Numbered from the stretch's first letter, positions 27,403 to 38,600 are shown. The stretch is DNA of 64,000 nucleotides from Trichomonas vaginalis G3 (GCF_026262505.1 NC_067204.1:4187797-4251796); one strand, 5' to 3'. A program made the numbers and translations. Notes: generated by a model from the sequence alone, not told the origin.

Positions 27403-28644
27403 AAACAGAAATTCATCAAAAGTGACACCTCAGAAAAGCTAAACTATTGAATTTTTGGAACTTTTGATAGAGCACGTTTTTAAATATTAATTAAAGTAAA
27501 TGTATATTTTGTAAAGATTCTTTTTAATAAAAAAATAAAATTTCGAAGAAGAACACAAAATCTTCTGAAAAATAATATCACATAAACTCATATTATTTTC
27601 TAATATATAACTATTTTATATAAAAATCAAATTCAATGATCTTAAAAGCGAAGGATAAACCTCAAAATTTACGAATATAATGAGTGGAAATATAATGCTT
27701 ATCTATCATAAAACCATATGAAATATCAATTTTTGCTTTACGCCTAATTTTTGACGACAATTAGCAAAAAATGTTAAATGTTAACACTCAGTCCATTTGA
27801 ATATGAAAAATAAAATTGACTTTGATTAAATGTTTTTATTTATCATGCAATTCTTCTTGCGACCAAAGATTTGAATAAAATTTCAAAAAATAAGATAGCT
27901 TAAAAAATAATATACGGTAGTGTTTACTAATAGATGAATAGTATATAAATTCTATTAAAATGGATTTGATCCAAAAAAATATAAAACCAAAAATAATTGT
28001 TATCATTTAAATGAAGAAGTAATTTAAAACGATTTTATTTATGATCAAATTTTATATATTTTTTTGGATCAAATCCATTTTAATAGAATTTATATACTAT
28101 TCATCTATTAGTAAACACTACCGTATATTATTTTTTAAGCTATCTTATTTTTTGAACTTTTATTCAAATCTTTGGTCGCAAGAAGAATTGCATGATAAAT
28201 AAAAACATTTAATCAAAGTCAATTTTATTTTTCATATTCAAATGGACTGAGTGTTAACATTTAACATTTTTTGCTAATTGTCGTCAAAAATTAGGCGTAA
28301 AGCAAAAATTGATATTTCATATGGTTTTATGATAGATAAGCATTATATTCCCACTCATTATATTCGTAAATTTTGAGGTTTATCCTTCGCTTTTAAGAGC
28401 ATTGAATTTGATTTTTATATAAAATAGTTATATATTAGAAAATAATATGAGTTTATGTGATATTATTTTTCAGAAGATTTCATTCTATATGCCTATGAAA
28501 AGTACTCTCAAAACTAACTTTTCCTAATTATAATTAAATCTAGAATATTGTATTATGCTTAGTATTATTTCATTTTTCTCATTCAATTTAGAATTTACAA
28601 ATGTCAAAAAATTGAGAGCTGTCACTTTTGATGAATTTCTGTTT
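27403..28644. mobile_element. Foldback-type element with long inverted arms
   Basis: Outer ends: a 25-bp perfect inverted repeat ending inward in CATCAAAAGTGACA (27403-27427 and 28620-28644). Inner part: arms of about 430 bp (27558-27986 and about 28050-28480), nearly identical, around a 63-base loop. The stretches between outer ends and arms are not alike. No coding frame is present. The inner edge AAAAGTGACA is the same as in the element at 25,796, suggesting one family. Confidence 0.7.
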
Positions 28645-29176
28645 ATTACACCATTGTTCGTATTCTATATTATGTTATTTTGGTATAAAAGTCTTATTTT
28701 CCTTTGAAAAATTTCAATTATCAGAATTTTGAGAAGGTTAAAATTATATTAGGCCTTCACATTGTATTAGCTACATATATTATTTTCCTTATTTAATTCA
28801 AAACCCATTCAATTTTTAATAAATTTTACAGGAATTTAATGATATTGTTTAACTGTCTTACAACATTTTTATCAATAACAAAATAATATTGACATTCAAA
28901 ATTTCAAATCATTCAAAAATGTAAAATCTATTTTTATCAAATCATTAATTTAACTGTATTAAGAACTTTCATAAATTCATCCAGAGTACAACGTGCTGAG
29001 AAGGAACCTTTCACAAAGTTTACATATAGACATTGAAAATCCGTGATTCTTAAAACTTTTATACATAAAAATGAGTAATAACCACTAATCAATATTTTTT
29101 TTTGATACACCCATATGACATAATTACAAAATTCAATGCTGTTTTAATTTTTTGAGGAGTTTTTGAATTTCGAAAG
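28645..29176. other. Spacer upstream of phosphatase gene
   Basis: An AT-rich stretch with no frame or RNA gene seen. The last 30 bases, TTTTGAGGAGTTTTTGAATTTC, form the leader of the phosphatase gene. Confidence 0.5.
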
Positions 29177-30205
29177 ATGGTCGAAGTCGAAAAGATACGT
29201 GCTATTATGGAAAAACTAGAATTATCAATAGATTCTCTCTTTACATCCTTACCTGATGTAGCTGACATTACTTATATATGCGATAAGTTCATGAATGAAC
29301 TTGAAATCGAAGGGACAGTTGTTGAAGGTTTAACCGGAAAGTACATTGTAGTAGGAGACCTTCATGGAAACTTCACAGACCTAGTATATATCATCAAAAC
29401 TTATGGCCTTCCAAATAAAGATCTAAAGTATCTCTTTCTTGGTGACTATGTTGATAGAGGTTATAACTCTATCGAAACTATCCTTTATCTTATGTGCCTA
29501 AAGATTCTTTTCCCCGATTTTGTCACAATGATTAGAGGAAACCATGAATTTATTAGAGTGTGCAAGGTTTATGGATTTTATGAAGAGTGTGTTTCAAGGA
29601 TGGGTGAAGATAGTGGTGAAATCTTTTTTGATTTGATAACATCAACATTTCCTTTCCTTCCACTTGGAGCTATTCTTCCAAACAGAATATTCGCCTGCCA
29701 TGGCGGTATTTCCTCCCATATCAATAATATTGATGATATCAAAAGCATTGACCGCTTCGATATCATTAATTTTGACTCCAACCAGATCGTGTCAGATTTG
29801 GTATGGGGCGATCCAAGGAATCTTGATGATGGTGAATTGACCGCACCATCACCTCGAGGAGTTGGTGAAGTGTTCTCTGCTGAGAAAACACAGAAGTTCC
29901 TTCAGGATAGCAACCTTAAGTCCATTATCAGAGGCCATGAATCATGCTCTAACGGCTTTTTGCACTCGCTATCTAACTCGAAAGGCGAAACAATTTGCTT
30001 CACAGTTTTTTCCGCATCCAATTATTGTGATGGAAACAACGAAGGAGCTATAGCCATACTTGCAGAAGATGGAAAAATCACATTTGATCAATATTCGACA
30101 TCATATTCATGTGATTATTCTGACTTTTCATCTGATGGCTATGATTTTACAGAGCCTCCAATAATGAATGACTTCCAGCAGAACTATATTGAATGCCTCA
30201 ACTAA
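29177..30205 (+). CDS. PPP-family serine/threonine phosphatase
   Basis: A 342-residue metallophosphatase of the PP1/PP2A/PP2B superfamily. Signature motifs are GDLHGN (60-65), GDYVDRG (89-95), RGNHE (120-124), HGG (175-177) and RGHE (252-255), followed by FSASNYCD, so all metal and phosphate ligands are present. The N-terminal 45 residues are family-variable. PP1-like features are visible, but an exact subtype cannot be set by eye. Trichomonads carry many such phosphatases. The first ATG agrees with the motif spacing. Confidence 0.95.
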   Translation: MVEVEKIRAIMEKLELSIDSLFTSLPDVADITYICDKFMNELEIEGTVVEGLTGKYIVVGDLHGNFTDLVYIIKTYGLPNKDLKYLFLGDYVDRGYNSIETILYLMCLKILFPDFVTMIRGNHEFIRVCKVYGFYEECVSRMGEDSGEIFFDLITSTFPFLPLGAILPNRIFACHGGISSHINNIDDIKSIDRFDIINFDSNQIVSDLVWGDPRNLDDGELTAPSPRGVGEVFSAEKTQKFLQDSNLKSIIRGHESCSNGFLHSLSNSKGETICFTVFSASNYCDGNNEGAIAILAEDGKITFDQYSTSYSCDYSDFSSDGYDFTEPPIMNDFQQNYIECLN

Positions 30206-30535
30206 TTGCCATTCAAAATTTTAATTGTTTGTAAAAGATTATTTTTCTTTCATATTTGCAAGAAGTTTTTAGGTAATAACAATAAGACATCTTGCTCTAG
30301 AATGCATGTAGATGCTTAATGTGCCATTAACTAGTAATGTATCGATGACACGTTTCCGACTAAATCGTACTGTAAGCTTGATTATACAAAAGAATCAACC
30401 AATCCTGGAGAATATACATATAATAGTATAAATAATCTAATTATTGTTGTTTTATTGAGTTCTAAAGCTTATATAAAATTTTGGAATCAAAATCTTTTAA
30501 TCTTAGCACTATTTTTTTTGTTAAATCATACTGAT
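30206..30535. other. Convergent spacer, no gene seen
   Basis: The region between the ends of the phosphatase and amidohydrolase genes is AT-rich, without repeats or structured elements that I could see. Confidence 0.5.
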
Positions 30536-31909
30536 TTAAAGTCTCTCCCAGACGCCTGGAGTACGCTCACGAGCACGTGCCATGACTTCCTTCTCATCAA
30601 TTTTTAATAATTCACGGTTTCTCATGACAGTCCTGCCACCAACAATTGTCGTATGGACATTTGCTCCTGTCATGCCGAAGACCATGTGCCATGGGAGTGA
30701 TCCTGTAGAAAGGACTGTTGGAACTTGGTAGTCAACAAGAATGATATCAGCAAATGCACCTTTCTCGAGAACTCCAACCTTCTTCTGGAAGGCCTTTGAA
30801 GCGATCTTGGAGTTTCCATTGAAGAGAACATCACCAGATTCCCATCCGAAAACACGTGGGTCTTTGTTGATGAACTTGTTACCGAAGTAAAGGAACTTCA
30901 TTTCCTGGAACATATCATATGTGCAGCCATCTGTACCAAGAGCAAGTGGAATTCCGCGTTTAACAAAATCAATTGCACGTGGAAGGCCAACTGCATTGTT
31001 CATGTTGGAAGCTGGATTTGTAACAATGTTTGTTCCTGTCTTCTTGATTAAATCAAGTTCATGATCATTGACATGAACACAGTGTCCATAAATTGTTTCT
31101 GGGCCAGCAATGCCGAACTCGACGAGTCTATCGACAACAGTCTTTCCGTGATTCTTCAATGATTGTTCTTCATCATACTTGCCTTCAGCAACATGAATGT
31201 GGAATCCAACTTTGCCAGCAGCTTCTTTAACTGAGGCGAGGGCTTCAACTGACTTCTTCAATGTCTCATCACTGCATGTGAAAGCTGCATGAAGACCAAA
31301 TGAAGCGGCCAGCATTGGGTTCTTGTCTTTCTTGTAGCAGCGCTCAATGAAACGGCGATTCTCTTCGATACCTGCATAAGCACCATCCATTCCATTGCGA
31401 TCGGTGACTTCGTAAGCAATGTGATTACGAACACCAGCATCAAGAGCGGCTTGAGCGATGTCATCAAGTGCACCTTCAATGGCATTTGGTGATGCATGAT
31501 GATCAATAATTGTTGTTGTACCAGCTTTAATAGCAGCAATATTGTCAGCTGCGGCTGATAAATAGTTATCCTCATGCTGAAGAGCACGGTCGAGACGCCA
31601 CCAGAGTCTTTCAAGAACTTCAAGGAATGTGTATGGTAGTGGATCTTTGAGACTCATACCACGGCTGAAGAAGCTATAGTAGTGGCCATGCGCATTGATC
31701 AGACCTGGCATAATAAGTTTACCATCAGCATTGATGTACTTAGATCCGGCATACTTTTTGCGCATTACTTCTGTCTTGCCGATATCAATGATGGTGTCGT
31801 CTTCGTATACAACAGCACCATTCTCTTCAAGGTCGTGGTTGAGACTACGGATGAGTTTGCCATTTCCTACAATAGTTTTAAGTCGGCGGGTTGCGCAGGA
31901 GGAAAGCAT
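30536..31909 (-). CDS. ssnA-like: SsnA-like amidohydrolase
   Basis: A 457-residue enzyme of the amidohydrolase (chlorohydrolase/guanine deaminase) superfamily. It carries AHGHYYS (metal HxH), LWWRLDRAL, IDHHASP, TDRN, HIHVAE, YGHCVH and LGTDG in the same order as bacterial SsnA, a putative aminohydrolase linked in bacteria with purine/selenium metabolism; the substrate is not firmly known. Start: ATG giving MLSSCATRR, because TCATTTTTATG is a typical trichomonad initiator context, and the longer frame opens only with TTG. Likely acquired from bacteria (inference). Confidence 0.9.
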   Translation of the reverse strand: MLSSCATRRLKTIVGNGKLIRSLNHDLEENGAVVYEDDTIIDIGKTEVMRKKYAGSKYINADGKLIMPGLINAHGHYYSFFSRGMSLKDPLPYTFLEVLERLWWRLDRALQHEDNYLSAAADNIAAIKAGTTTIIDHHASPNAIEGALDDIAQAALDAGVRNHIAYEVTDRNGMDGAYAGIEENRRFIERCYKKDKNPMLAASFGLHAAFTCSDETLKKSVEALASVKEAAGKVGFHIHVAEGKYDEEQSLKNHGKTVVDRLVEFGIAGPETIYGHCVHVNDHELDLIKKTGTNIVTNPASNMNNAVGLPRAIDFVKRGIPLALGTDGCTYDMFQEMKFLYFGNKFINKDPRVFGWESGDVLFNGNSKIASKAFQKKVGVLEKGAFADIILVDYQVPTVLSTGSLPWHMVFGMTGANVHTTIVGGRTVMRNRELLKIDEKEVMARARERTPGVWERL

Positions 31910-32847
31910 AAAAATGATGACTTCACACCCATTCAATTTTAAGTATCATCGTTTTCCCTTCATTCAAAAAGTTGAAAAACATACAATTATCAAAGGGTGT
32001 ATTGCCGTAAAATTGCAATATTGCCATAGGACGTCAATTTTATCATGCAGTCTCGTGAATTGAATAAAACTTTTATGGATTTTCAAAACGAAAATCAAAA
32101 GAACCCTGTTTATCGTTGTAAAGTAGAAATTATCAACTGTTTCAACCAAATGCAATACAATATGAAAGGTATTGAAATGATATTATTCTCAAATTTGAAT
32201 AGAATTGAAAATATAATATGATTTGAAAATTGATTTATTCAAAGTTGTAGATATGTTATCTTGTATTTTAATATGATAACGATTGAGATTTATCCATTTT
32301 CCTTCAAATAACAGCTAAAGATTAAATGTTAAGAATTTTATTTTCAGTCTTATTATTACCGGAAATCGAACACAAATAATTTCTATAGTCTTTCAAAATT
32401 ATCTTATTACCAAAGAATTGCTTGTAAAGAAATACATACATAATATCATATAGGATGACAATCATAAGCATATACGGCATAACCTGCATTCAACCATCGA
32501 GATGAGAATTGATCGATAAAATTCATAATGCGCTTTATCAATAAATCATCTAACATTTCATCACTTTAAGGATACCCTAAATATATCCCACGATATGATT
32601 TAATATCAAACAACTTTCATGTTTTCAATACCCTATTCATCTCTTATTTCCCGAATAATCAGATAGCCCAAACATAGCTGTATTTATTTTATATACATCA
32701 GATGCCATTTTTTTATATCAAGGGATGTTTGATTGAAAAAAGTGAGTAATGAACATTATTTACCTAATAACCAGTTAGTACAGTCACAAGTGTATTTATT
32801 AATTATATTTTCAACTGTTGATTTTTTTCACTATTTTTGATGAAAAA
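31910..32847. other. Divergent spacer, no gene seen
   Basis: Almost 1 kb separates the divergent amidohydrolase and RING genes. It is AT-rich, with no credible frame or RNA gene. The proximal ends hold the promoters of both genes. Confidence 0.5.
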
Positions 32848-32871
32848 AAAATTTAATAAAAAGTGACAATT
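32848..32871 (+). promoter_or_regulatory. Shared promoter motif AATAAAAAGTGACAATT
   Basis: 24 bases, from AAAATTTAAT through AAAAGTGACAATT, are identical to the segment before the RhoGAP gene (63320-63343), and in both cases the motif ends exactly 8 bases before the ATG. Confidence 0.65.
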
Positions 32872-32879
32872 GGTCAGGG

Positions 32880-34802
32880 ATGAGTAGTCAAGAACATGAG
32901 AATGTTCAAGAGTCATATGTTAGTTTTTATAATTTGTCGAGCTTAGGAAGCGAGTCCAACAACCATGTGTTCAGAATTACACCCCCTTCCACAGTAGATT
33001 TAGATAACACAATAATAATTAACTTTTCTGGAACATTAATTTTTGATTCTCAAACAGAATATGTTTGTAAACTGATAAGGGTCGTAGCAGGCATGAGTGT
33101 AACCTTTATTGACTTAAATTTAAAGGGAGGAATTTGCACAAATACTGCTTCATACATTACAATCAAAAACTCCCGCATCCATGAAATACAATCCGGTGTA
33201 GATTATTTATTAGCATCAACAAACAGCAGAATCGAAATTGAAAATACAATTTTCGAAAATTCTATGCTTTACGGAATTAGTGCAGATGACTCCTCTAACA
33301 TCACACTTCGAAACTGTAAAATCATAAATTGCTCAGAGGCTGGCCTTGTTGCAACTGGATATTCTAAAGTTTTTGTTTACGATTCTCTTATAGATAAATC
33401 AGATACAGACTTAACATTCGCTGATACTCGATCCCAATTCGTCTTTTCCAACACAGAATTCAAAAACGCTCAGCAAACTGCGATTTTTATCAACGCTAAC
33501 TCAACGCTAAAGGTAACCAATAGCAAATTCACAGATAATCATAAAGGAGCCCTTGCAGTTCATCAATCTTTCGAAACTGAACTCGAAAACTGCGATATCA
33601 TAAATTCCGGCGATACATGTGTGCTTTTAGACGATGCACAGACTATTCTTAATAATGTATACATGAGAAAATGCAACGGTAACTGTTTGAACGCTTCATC
33701 TCATTCTGCTGCTTTTATCAAAGATTGTCATTTCGAAGAATCACAGTGGCCATTGCTTGCCTTCTGTGATGGGGCCATGGGATACGTTTCCCACTGTATT
33801 TTCGAGAAATCTTTGATGTCTGGAGTAATTGTCCGCTCATCAAACAGAGTTGTAATAGAAGACTGCATAATTAGGACATGCGCTGAAGCAGGAACAAGAG
33901 TTATCAACTCTAAGAATATTACAATTCGAAATTGTTGTATCGGTGATACTCAATACGGAGCTTTAGAGGTTTGCGACCTTAGCGACGTAAACGTTGAGGA
34001 CTGTATCATTGCTGGTGGCGCAGCTCATGGCATCAATGTCTTTACAGGAGCTGTTTTACACGTTACAAGATGTCAGCTCATCGGACCATTTAACTCATTT
34101 ATGTGGATACATCACGGTGCAAGTATTTTTGCATCGGAAATTGTGTTCGCTGATTCACCAAGTCCGATCAAAAAAGGTCAATGGAGATTATTTGCCAATT
34201 GCACAACGGCATTGGCCAGAAATGACATCGGAAATCCTATTATTAATGAAACATACACATATAACTTCAATGACATGAAGACAGATGAAATTAATTTAGA
34301 ATTGCCAAAGAAACAGAGAGAAAATGATATTAAAATATGTCGTATAGACACAAAGTACGCAGTAGAAGTAATTAATAGCTATATTGTTGGCGTAGGAAAC
34401 TACGAATTGCATGCAAACAACCTCGCAAAGATGGAAAATAAGAATTTTATAGTGAAAAGGTGCTTAAAGTGCGACAAAGTTAAAAGATGTTGCCTGTTCT
34501 CACCTTGTGGCCATGCAATCTATTGCCCAGAATGCTGGGATAGTCTTCCTGAAAAAGATAGACCAACAAAATGCCCATTATGCCACTTACCAATAGAGAA
34601 AACGCTTCACCAGATATTCAATCAGGGTGCTGATGAACATTTGTGCCCTATTTGCTATACAAATAACATTGATAGTGTTATTATGCCTTGCGGACATCCA
34701 ATATGCCTCGAATGTTGTAAGAGTTGGTTCGTTGAGCATAGCGAATGTCCGTTCTGTAGGGAGGAACAAGCAAGATTCCGCCCATTTGTTCCGTATGAAT
34801 AA
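32880..34802 (+). CDS. Parallel beta-helix protein with two C-terminal RING fingers
   Basis: A 640-residue protein. Residues about 70-440 are repeating short strands of the right-handed beta-helix (NosD/CASH) type, e.g. SSNITLRNCKI, SKVFVYDSLI, NRVVIEDCII, NITIRNCCI. Two zinc-binding segments follow: CLKCDKVKRCC..PCGHAIYCPEC...CPLC (about 528-569) and CPICYTNNIDSVIMPCGHPICLECC...CPFC (about 587-627), the latter a textbook C3HC4 RING. Predicted E3 ubiquitin ligase in which the beta-helix binds substrate (inference). The first ATG is 8 bases after the shared motif. Confidence 0.9.
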   Translation: MSSQEHENVQESYVSFYNLSSLGSESNNHVFRITPPSTVDLDNTIIINFSGTLIFDSQTEYVCKLIRVVAGMSVTFIDLNLKGGICTNTASYITIKNSRIHEIQSGVDYLLASTNSRIEIENTIFENSMLYGISADDSSNITLRNCKIINCSEAGLVATGYSKVFVYDSLIDKSDTDLTFADTRSQFVFSNTEFKNAQQTAIFINANSTLKVTNSKFTDNHKGALAVHQSFETELENCDIINSGDTCVLLDDAQTILNNVYMRKCNGNCLNASSHSAAFIKDCHFEESQWPLLAFCDGAMGYVSHCIFEKSLMSGVIVRSSNRVVIEDCIIRTCAEAGTRVINSKNITIRNCCIGDTQYGALEVCDLSDVNVEDCIIAGGAAHGINVFTGAVLHVTRCQLIGPFNSFMWIHHGASIFASEIVFADSPSPIKKGQWRLFANCTTALARNDIGNPIINETYTYNFNDMKTDEINLELPKKQRENDIKICRIDTKYAVEVINSYIVGVGNYELHANNLAKMENKNFIVKRCLKCDKVKRCCLFSPCGHAIYCPECWDSLPEKDRPTKCPLCHLPIEKTLHQIFNQGADEHLCPICYTNNIDSVIMPCGHPICLECCKSWFVEHSECPFCREEQARFRPFVPYE

Positions 34803-35263
34803 ATTTTTTTTATATATTTAGATTTAATGGTACACTCAAAATAGATCATATTCTTGTCCGAAATGATCCATAATAGCATAAATAAAAATTGTTTAAAATA
34901 TTTCCGTGTAAACTATACAATCGTTTCGATTTTTCTATGTAATATTTTGAAAATTTTTCAAATGGGAACTGTAAACCCGTCAAAATTTGCCTTAGTAGAA
35001 TTTATAATATGGAACCCCATATATAGTCCATACTATACACTAGCAATAAGTCGAATACCAAGAATTCTTGACTTTGGGAGAATTCAGAATTACATTTTGG
35101 TGTTGGGCATATATTTAATACAACATGTGGTTTCATTTAGATAAAGTTAGTAATTGCAGTAACTTTTAATCAATGTTGGCTTGAAAAACATAAGAAATTA
35201 AACGGATAGACAAATCATTTATATAAAAATATTAAAAACAAGATTTATAAACAATAGCATTCT
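34803..35263. other. Convergent spacer
   Basis: The region between the RING and Myb genes is AT-rich. A 96-codon plus-strand frame at 34854 has no protein-like features and is not called. Confidence 0.5.
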
Positions 35264-35701
35264 CTAATTGCGAGCAATCTTAGATAGTTGGTACCATCTA
35301 TTTCTTGCTGCAATGGCAGAACGATTCTTTAAGAACTTGGAGATCTTTCCCCACTTTGTTCCTAATTCACTGTACTTCTCTCTAAGAAGCTGGTCTTCTT
35401 CTGCTGTCCATGGATCTGTAGAGAGTTCTGGGTTGATGTAATTTTCCCATCTTTCGCGGCATTGCCTTGGATTTCTTGAACCCATCTTATAGGAGATAAG
35501 GAACCAGTTCTTTGTACCATACATTGATACGAATTGCTGTAAATAATAATCCTCTTGAGGTGTCCAATTGTATTTTATCTTTAATTTCTTCTCAACAACA
35601 GGTTGTGGCTTTTCTGCGCTGTTGAGAATATCTAATATGATTGGCTGAAAGTCACCCATATAGGCACTAAGGGATTGGATAGGCGGAAGGACTGGAGACA
35701 T
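35264..35701 (-). CDS. Myb-like two-repeat DNA-binding protein
   Basis: A 145-residue protein with two SANT/Myb repeats: NWTPQEDYYLQQFVSMYGTK..W (about 45-91) and DPWTAEEDQLLREKYSELGTKW (about 96-142), with RQCRERWENYI and AARNRWYQL recognition helices. Short R2R3 Myb factors are abundant in trichomonads, where Myb proteins bind initiator and promoter elements. The leader has TTCATTTTTATCTAATG, matching the Inr pattern. Confidence 0.93.
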   Translation of the reverse strand: MSPVLPPIQSLSAYMGDFQPIILDILNSAEKPQPVVEKKLKIKYNWTPQEDYYLQQFVSMYGTKNWFLISYKMGSRNPRQCRERWENYINPELSTDPWTAEEDQLLREKYSELGTKWGKISKFLKNRSAIAARNRWYQLSKIARN

Positions 35702-36628
35702 TAGATAAAAATGAATTTGTTATTGTCATTCAATTTTTACAATAGAATATTGAATTAAATTTTGGTCGGCGCTCAAATAATTTGTAACAACATTTTAATT
35801 CATATAATTATGTACTTCAAAATATAAATTCGGGATCATGCTCACAAATTGAGGGATAAAAAAATAACTTTGCAAAATGAATAATTTTGCAACCACCACA
35901 TTGGAACAATTATAATTAAAACGGGGATCATTTTTTATCAAAAGTGTGAGACCCATTGTCATCTTCCTTCCGAAAAATTTCACTCATCGTTTTAATTAAT
36001 TGGCAAAAAAATTTCTTGAAGTTGTATCATAAGCAAATGAACAAATATGCTAATTTTGATTTTTTGTGAAAATTTTGTGGGGATCACAATGATTTTCCCA
36101 TTATTTCCCAATCAAGAAATTACGAACAGCTTACTTCTCTAGCATACACATACTCAGTATATATCAATAAAATGAGCGACTTTCATTTATAATGATATAT
36201 TCCCATTTTTCATGAGTTGATCTTTTTTTCGAAAGTCATATCAAAAGTTTACAAAGTTGATCATATATCTGATTTTGGAATAGTTCTTCAATGCAATATT
36301 TGTCGACAGAGAACAAATTAACAAGATTTCAATAAAATTTTGTTTTACAATTTGAAAAATTTTAAACATTACCCCATCAAAGAATGGAAATTATTATGTT
36401 GAACAAGTAACAATTTGCAACAAATCATGTTATTAAATAAATTCTTGTTTTTTAATTTGAACAATATATTCTTTGTTGTAAAATCAAAAACCGACATCAC
36501 AAAATCAAACATTACTGCAGAGGTATACAACTTATTATTTCAAAACGCGATGATGTTTGTAAATGCCAAATTTTGATACTGAAATTAGGAAATAAATAGT
36601 AATTAACAATAATACAAACAATCTATAT
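35702..36628. other. Spacer, no gene seen
   Basis: Just over 900 bases of AT-rich sequence with no credible frame, RNA gene or clear repeat. Confidence 0.5.
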
Positions 36629-38014
36629 TTAGTCTGACGGCCCATATAGGAGTTCGTCTTCCTTCTTACGAAGAGCTGCCAATCTCTCTGATTTCGTATC
36701 AACTTTTTGAACGCGTGTACCAGGAAGCATTCTTTCTTTTGGAAATCTTTTATCATGTCTTGGTATAGCCTTGTTGGCTCTTTGAAGCGCCTGTTCATAT
36801 TTGCGCAATTGTTCAAGTCGCCTCTTTTCTTGGCCATCCAAACGTTCTTTTAGCTTTCTTTCTTCATCCTTCTTTGTTTTTATTTCTAAAAGAATTTCCG
36901 ATGAAACAGTTTCTTCAATTTTCATCATATTTTCTAAATTGGTTTCAATTTTTTCAAGCATAGCGATTGGAGACATGCTTGGGGCATTTCCAAAACACAT
37001 TTTATACGTGTCTGAGATCAGATTTGTTAATCGATTTAATTCTTGATCTAAAGAATTGTTTTGTTTAGCTGCAGCTCGAGGAGTATAATCCTCAAGAGGT
37101 GCTAGTTTAGTTCTGACTTCACTCGCTTCGATAAGTTGCTCTTCAATATCTTGTTGTTCGGCTTTTTTCTGCGTTTTCTCATTAATTGCATTTTGAGCTT
37201 GCATATAATGAGAATAACATTTAACAAGTGAAAGTGTTTCATCTTGAAGTAGCTCCATTTCTTCAATGAGAACAGAAGGGTGATGAAAATAACTAAATAT
37301 ATCATCTACTGTTTCTGGAACGAAAAGTTTCAGGAATTTTTCATATTCTTGGTATTGCTCGAGAATTTCTTCATTCTTTGATATAATCGAAGATTTAGCA
37401 TTAAAATTAGCTTGCAATTGTAATAATTCCTTTTTAAGTGTAGAATATTGAACTTCATTTTCGGCTGCAATCTTTCTGCTCTTAGATAATGCTGCTTGCA
37501 GTACGTTCATCGAATTTTTAAGTTCATTTGCTTCATCAGATACATCTTGCTCAGCTTTTCTAGTATTATATTCCGTATTATTTTGAATTCTTTGAAGTCT
37601 TTGTATATCTGCTTGCTTTTTATTGATTAATAATTGGGTTAAATAAATTTGTCGAGTTTGATACATTTTTTCGTTCATTGTCTTTGTCCTACCTCTATGC
37701 TGAGAAACATCATAAGTATTATCTAGTTCATTTGCAGGAGATCTTGCTCGCGAAGCAACTCTACTTTGATGAGCAGTGGTTGCTGGGGTAGTAAGACAAG
37801 GAACTCTTCGCCTGCAAAGCTCAGATCTCTCTTCTAATGTTTGTTGTGATTTTTCTAGTTGTTCTCTGGTTAATCTATTATTTCTTCTTTCACGAGTTTC
37901 TGTTTTTGTATCTCTTGATACTGTAATGAAGGGATTTCCAGATCTATTATATTCTACAGCTTCTCCATCAGCGGAGATATCTGTGAGTCTCAGAATCATT
38001 TCAAGTTCATCCAT
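36629..38014 (-). CDS. Coiled-coil protein, unknown
   Basis: A 461-residue protein. Residues 1-110 are basic and Ser/Thr/Arg-rich; about 115-300 form a long coiled-coil (QTRQIYLTQLLINKKQADIQ onward) with a central FLKLFVPETVDDIFSYFHHP segment, followed by a second coiled-coil at about 360-410 (KTKKDEERKLKERLDGQEKR). This layout resembles axoneme or basal-body coiled-coil proteins (CCDC38/DUF4200-type, tentative), which fits a flagellate. The stop lies in TAAAT. Confidence 0.8.
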   Translation of the reverse strand: MDELEMILRLTDISADGEAVEYNRSGNPFITVSRDTKTETRERRNNRLTREQLEKSQQTLEERSELCRRRVPCLTTPATTAHQSRVASRARSPANELDNTYDVSQHRGRTKTMNEKMYQTRQIYLTQLLINKKQADIQRLQRIQNNTEYNTRKAEQDVSDEANELKNSMNVLQAALSKSRKIAAENEVQYSTLKKELLQLQANFNAKSSIISKNEEILEQYQEYEKFLKLFVPETVDDIFSYFHHPSVLIEEMELLQDETLSLVKCYSHYMQAQNAINEKTQKKAEQQDIEEQLIEASEVRTKLAPLEDYTPRAAAKQNNSLDQELNRLTNLISDTYKMCFGNAPSMSPIAMLEKIETNLENMMKIEETVSSEILLEIKTKKDEERKLKERLDGQEKRRLEQLRKYEQALQRANKAIPRHDKRFPKERMLPGTRVQKVDTKSERLAALRKKEDELLYGPSD

Positions 38015-38600
38015 TTTTTTCCGTTTTTTGATTTTCTGTGTTATCTAATTCATAAATCAACGCGTTTGTCTCTTTGTTTAAAGCATACTATGAACATGGA
38101 TTATAATTTTATTATCGAAGCATGAATATCAGCCGATTTATTTCATTCCGATAATTTCCTCTATTATGAATCAAATTCACAATAACCACATACAGAATTG
38201 TTATAATGCTATAATTTTATGCATAATTAGACTGTATGAATGCTGAAGAAGTGCTAACTTATCTAATCTTTGAGCTTAGACACTTCGCTTTGTTAGCCAC
38301 CCTTCAGTTTTATTTCAAAATTCTTGTGTAAATCATTATTAAATACCAATATTAAGGATATAAGGAGGAGATTTTTTTTATCTTTAACTTGAATTCGAAT
38401 TTCAGAAGAAAATCATATTTAAAGTTAATGTTTTGAGCAAATACGGGAAATAGGCAAGCATTAACACAAGATATTAAAAAAATCAAAATTGATATTAGAT
38501 ATCATTTCTCAAAATCAACAATATAGATGAAATAATGTTCAGTAAAAACGAGATTATTGTTTCGTGAGAACAATTTTACCATATGAAGAATAATATGCAT
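38015..38600. other. Spacer, no gene seen
   Basis: AT-rich, with no frame or RNA gene recognised. Confidence 0.5.

Noticed and set aside
25796-28644. A real parvovirus-like insertion, suggested by the T-shaped palindrome
   Set aside because: No replication or capsid gene trace is present near it; only the fold is similar.
34854-35144. 96-codon plus-strand frame after the RING gene
   Set aside because: No recognisable domain, no leader motif, residue composition as expected from AT-rich spacer.
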